DNA of 64,000 nucleotides from Elephas maximus indicus (Eukaryota; Chordata; Mammalia; Proboscidea; Elephantidae). Below, one piece after another: positions 61,561 to 64,000 of this stretch. The notes under the pieces are model-generated. The model did no database searches. It saw nothing but the letters and a program-made list of their open reading frames with translations, and was not told the origin of the DNA. Made by a program: the position numbers and the translations under genes. The number at the start of each line of letters is the position of its first letter. Position 1 is the stretch's first letter. The DNA is taken from the NCBI RefSeq assembly GCF_024166365.1, contig NC_064841.1, forward strand, positions 30,930,001 through 30,994,000, read 5' to 3'.

Positions 61561-64000
61561 TCTACGGGTACCGAGCATCTCAACAGTGAACAGTACTTGC
61601 TCTCTATCTATACGAATGCATTCAACCCTAAAAATAAAGTTGTTGTTCATAAAATGCCAATTCATTTAAGAATGTTGTTTAATTCATGGTAGCTTTTGTC
61701 TTTATGGTTATTCTCTTCAATTAATTGATATTAAAACTGTATTTACCTCAAAAAGTTAAACTAGAATCACCACATGATCCCGCAATTCCATTCAAGAGCT
61801 TAAAACACTTGAAAGTAGGGACTCAAACGGGTATCTGTACACCAATGTTTAGAGCGGCATTTTTCACAAGAGCCAAAAGGTTGAAACAACCCAAGTTATT
61901 TATCTATTCTTCCATCAACAGAATAAATAAAATGTGGTACATAAATACACAATGGAATATTTTTCAGCCATAGAGAAATGAGGTTCTGATACATGTTACA
62001 GATATGGGTGACCCTTGAAAATACTAGGGAGCCCTGATGGCGCAGGGGTTAAGCTATGCATGTTAACCTGAAAGTTAGCAGTTCGAATCCACCAGCAGCT
62101 CCTTGGAAACCCTATGAGGCAGTTTTACTCTGTCCTGGTGACGTAGTGGTTGTGCTACAGCGCTAACTAAAAGGTCGGCAGTTCGAATCCACCAGGCGCT
62201 CCTTGGATACTCTATGGGGCAGTTCTAGTTTGTCCTGTAGGGTCGCTATGAGTCGGAATCCACTCTATGGCAACGGGTTTGGTTTATAGAGTCGCTATGG
62301 GTTGGAATCAAATCAAGGACAGTGTTTTGTTTTTTTTTAATCATTATGCTACATAAAATAAGACATACGCACAAAAAAAGATATTGCACTATCTGACTTA
62401 CATAAAATATCTAGAATAGGCAAATGCATAGAGGCAAAAGTTTAGTAGTGGTTACCAGGGGGTAGGGGTATGGGGGATGGAGAGTTATTGCTTAAGGAGT
62501 ACTGAGTTTCTACTTGTGGTGATGAAAATTTTGGAAATAGCGGGGATGGTTGCACAACATTTGAATGTAATTAATGGCACTGAATTTTACACTGAAAAAT
62601 GGTTAAAGTGGCAATTTTTGTTTATTTTTACCACAATAACATTTTTTAAAGTTATTGTTAATATTGACAGATCTGATAGTGATATTTTTAAATATTTGGT
62701 AATTGCTTAAAGTCTTATCTGTTGGGATGCAAAATAAAATACTTAGAAGTGAACTGATATATGAGGTCTAGGATTAGCTTTAAAACATTTCAAGAAAAAA
62801 GTAAGTGAAAGCAATAAATCAAACAAAATGTTAAAAATTATTGATGCTGGGACCTGGGTACCTAAGGGTTTATTATAATAGTCTCTCTACTTTTGTGTAT
62901 GTTTGAAATTTTCCGTAATAAAAAAAAATTTTTACAAAACCAAACCTATATTTACTATTATGTGAGGGTTTCCCAACCTTTTTTTTTTTTAAGCTTTGAA
63001 GGGTCTTCCAAAGGGGAGAAAGAATGGAATGTGATAAAAATTACAAACGAAGGTGCTGTGCTAGTTTTTGCTGATAGCTATCTTCCTTGAGAGGCTGTGG
63101 TAGTCACTGCCCATATAGGGTTACTGGTAATAAATATGGGGATAAGCCCAGGGTTGAGGAGAATTGAAACTGGAAAAGTAAAGAGCTGCAATTTATTTTA
63201 TTGTTCTCCCTATAGCTATCCAGTGGAACGCGGTCTCATTACTTCCTGGGGAGACATGGAGATCATGTGGAAGCATCTCTATGACCATGACCTGAAGCTA
63301 AAGCCCTGTGATGGTCCAGTCTTGATTACAGAGCCAGCACTAAACCCACTGGTCAACCGGCAACAGACCAGTGAAGTGTTTTTTGAGCATCTGGAGGTTC
63401 CTGCCTTCTATATGTCCATCCAAGGTGTCCTGGCACTGTTTGCTGCAGGCTTCACAACTGGCTTTGTGCTGAATTCGGGTGCCGGGGTTACCCAGTGTAT
63501 ACCCATCTTTGAGGGTTACTGTCTGCCTCATGGTGTCCAGCAGCTAGATCTGGCAGGCCTTGACCTCACCAACTACCTCATGATGCTGTTAAAGGACCAT
63601 GGTATCATGCTGCTTAGCACTGCAGACAGACAGATTGTCGCAGACATTAAGGAAACCTGTTGTTATGTGGCAATGAACTATGAAGAGGAAATGGCCAAGA
63701 AACCTGAGTATCTGGAGAAAGTTTACCAACTGCCTGATGGGAAGACTGTCAAGCTTCATGACCAGCTCTTCAGGTGTTCAGAGGCCCTCTTTGCTCCACG
63801 TCTCTTGAACCTTGAGGCTCCTGGTATTGATAAGATGTGCTTCAACAGCATAATGAAATGTGATACAGATCTGAGGAATTCCTTCTTCTCCAATATTATC
63901 CTTGCTGGGGGATCAACCTCTTTCCTGGGTTTAGAAAAGCGGCTAGTTAAGGATATAGCAAAGGTGGCACCTGCCAACACTCCTGTGCAGGTTACAGCTC
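61176..64000 (+). CDS. ACTRT3: ACTRT3, actin-related protein T3 (ARP-M1); 3' end outside window
   Basis: Two exons, 61176-61375 and 63216 to beyond 64000, as in human. ATG is in GGCGGCGACATGAG. Exon 1 ends ATAAG|GTAACT; exon 2 follows CCCTATAG. About 328 of 372 expected residues are visible with no stop. Actin-fold motifs are present: the first phosphate-binding loop VVIDNGSGAIKAG (residues 8-20), the second phosphate loop in LNSGAGVTQ, and the adenosine-binding segment ILAGGSTSFLGL. The family is testis-specific; mammalian ARP-M1 is reported in spermatid heads with profilin III. The single intron (61376-63215) holds an old L1 and nested SINEs. The promoter is CpG-rich. In human, TERC follows this gene, which fits the window ending here. 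Confidence 0.96.
61735..62645 (+). mobile_element. Old L1 3' region in the ACTRT3 intron
   Basis: AATTCCATTCAAGAGC through GGAATATTTTTCAGCCATAG, interrupted by nested SINEs (62027-62335), then TGGTTACCAGGGGGTAGGG to CACAATAAC. A second L1-type 3' terminus (CTCTACTTTTGTGTATGTTTG) follows to about 62935. Confidence 0.65.
62027..62335 (+). mobile_element. AfroSINE split by a second AfroSINE
   Basis: Outer SINE 62027-62136 and 62286-62335; inner SINE 62137-62285 starts GGTGACGTAGTGG and ends GGGTTTGGTTT. The outer sequence continues after it as ATAGAGTCGCTATGGGTTGG. In the ACTRT3 intron. Confidence 0.8.
63216..64000 (+). CDS. ACTRT3: ACTRT3 exon 2 (runs off window)
   Basis: Open from the acceptor to the last base. 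Contains YPVERGLITSWEDMEIMWKH, LITEPALNPLVNRQQ, MSIQGVLALFAAGFTTGF and LEAPGIDKMCFNSIMKCD, all actin-family landmarks. Confidence 0.96.

Overview
This is a mammalian nuclear genome window. The abundant tRNA-derived SINEs (A/B-box head, body ending in a GTCGCTATGAGTCGGAATCGAC-like tail), the RTE/BovB-type LINE and the L1 3' ends point to an afrotherian, most likely an elephant or close relative. Genes, intron phases and order match the human 3q26.2 telomerase-RNA neighbourhood, in inverted orientation: LRRC34 (+), MYNN (-), a tRNA-Val gene (-), ACTRT3 (+). TERC would be expected shortly beyond the right edge.

Layout. About 0.8-26.45 kb: LRRC34, ten visible coding exons on the plus strand. Its long introns hold L1, RTE, SINE and LTR copies, including a near-full-length L1 at 5.4-13.8 kb next to an NDUFV2 processed pseudogene. 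26.45-40.45 kb: the tail-to-tail interval between LRRC34 and MYNN, almost all repeats (an MLT1-like LTR, a SINE dimer, L1 copies, short inverted-repeat elements). 40.45-56.6 kb: MYNN coding exons on the minus strand, with an intact 610-residue BTB plus eight-zinc-finger reading frame. 57.1-58.2 kb: CpG-rich MYNN promoter with YY1-, ZNF143- and NRF1-like motifs. 59.56-59.63 kb: tRNA-Val(AAC). 60.6-61.6 kb: CpG-rich ACTRT3 promoter and first exon. 63.2 kb to the end: ACTRT3 exon 2, still open where the window ends.

The three protein genes appear intact, with canonical splice sites and conserved phase. They do not form one pathway: LRRC34 is an LRR protein reported in the nucleolus, MYNN a BTB zinc-finger transcription factor, ACTRT3 a testis actin-related protein. 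The less ordinary content is in the repeats: three insertions stacked at one target site, tandem monomer-like units in an L1 5'UTR, a fold-back LTR, a SINE dimer bounded by one target-site duplication, three copies of a short hairpin element, and a Tigger-like element with a GC-rich interior. I found no CRISPR array, operon or prokaryotic-type system.
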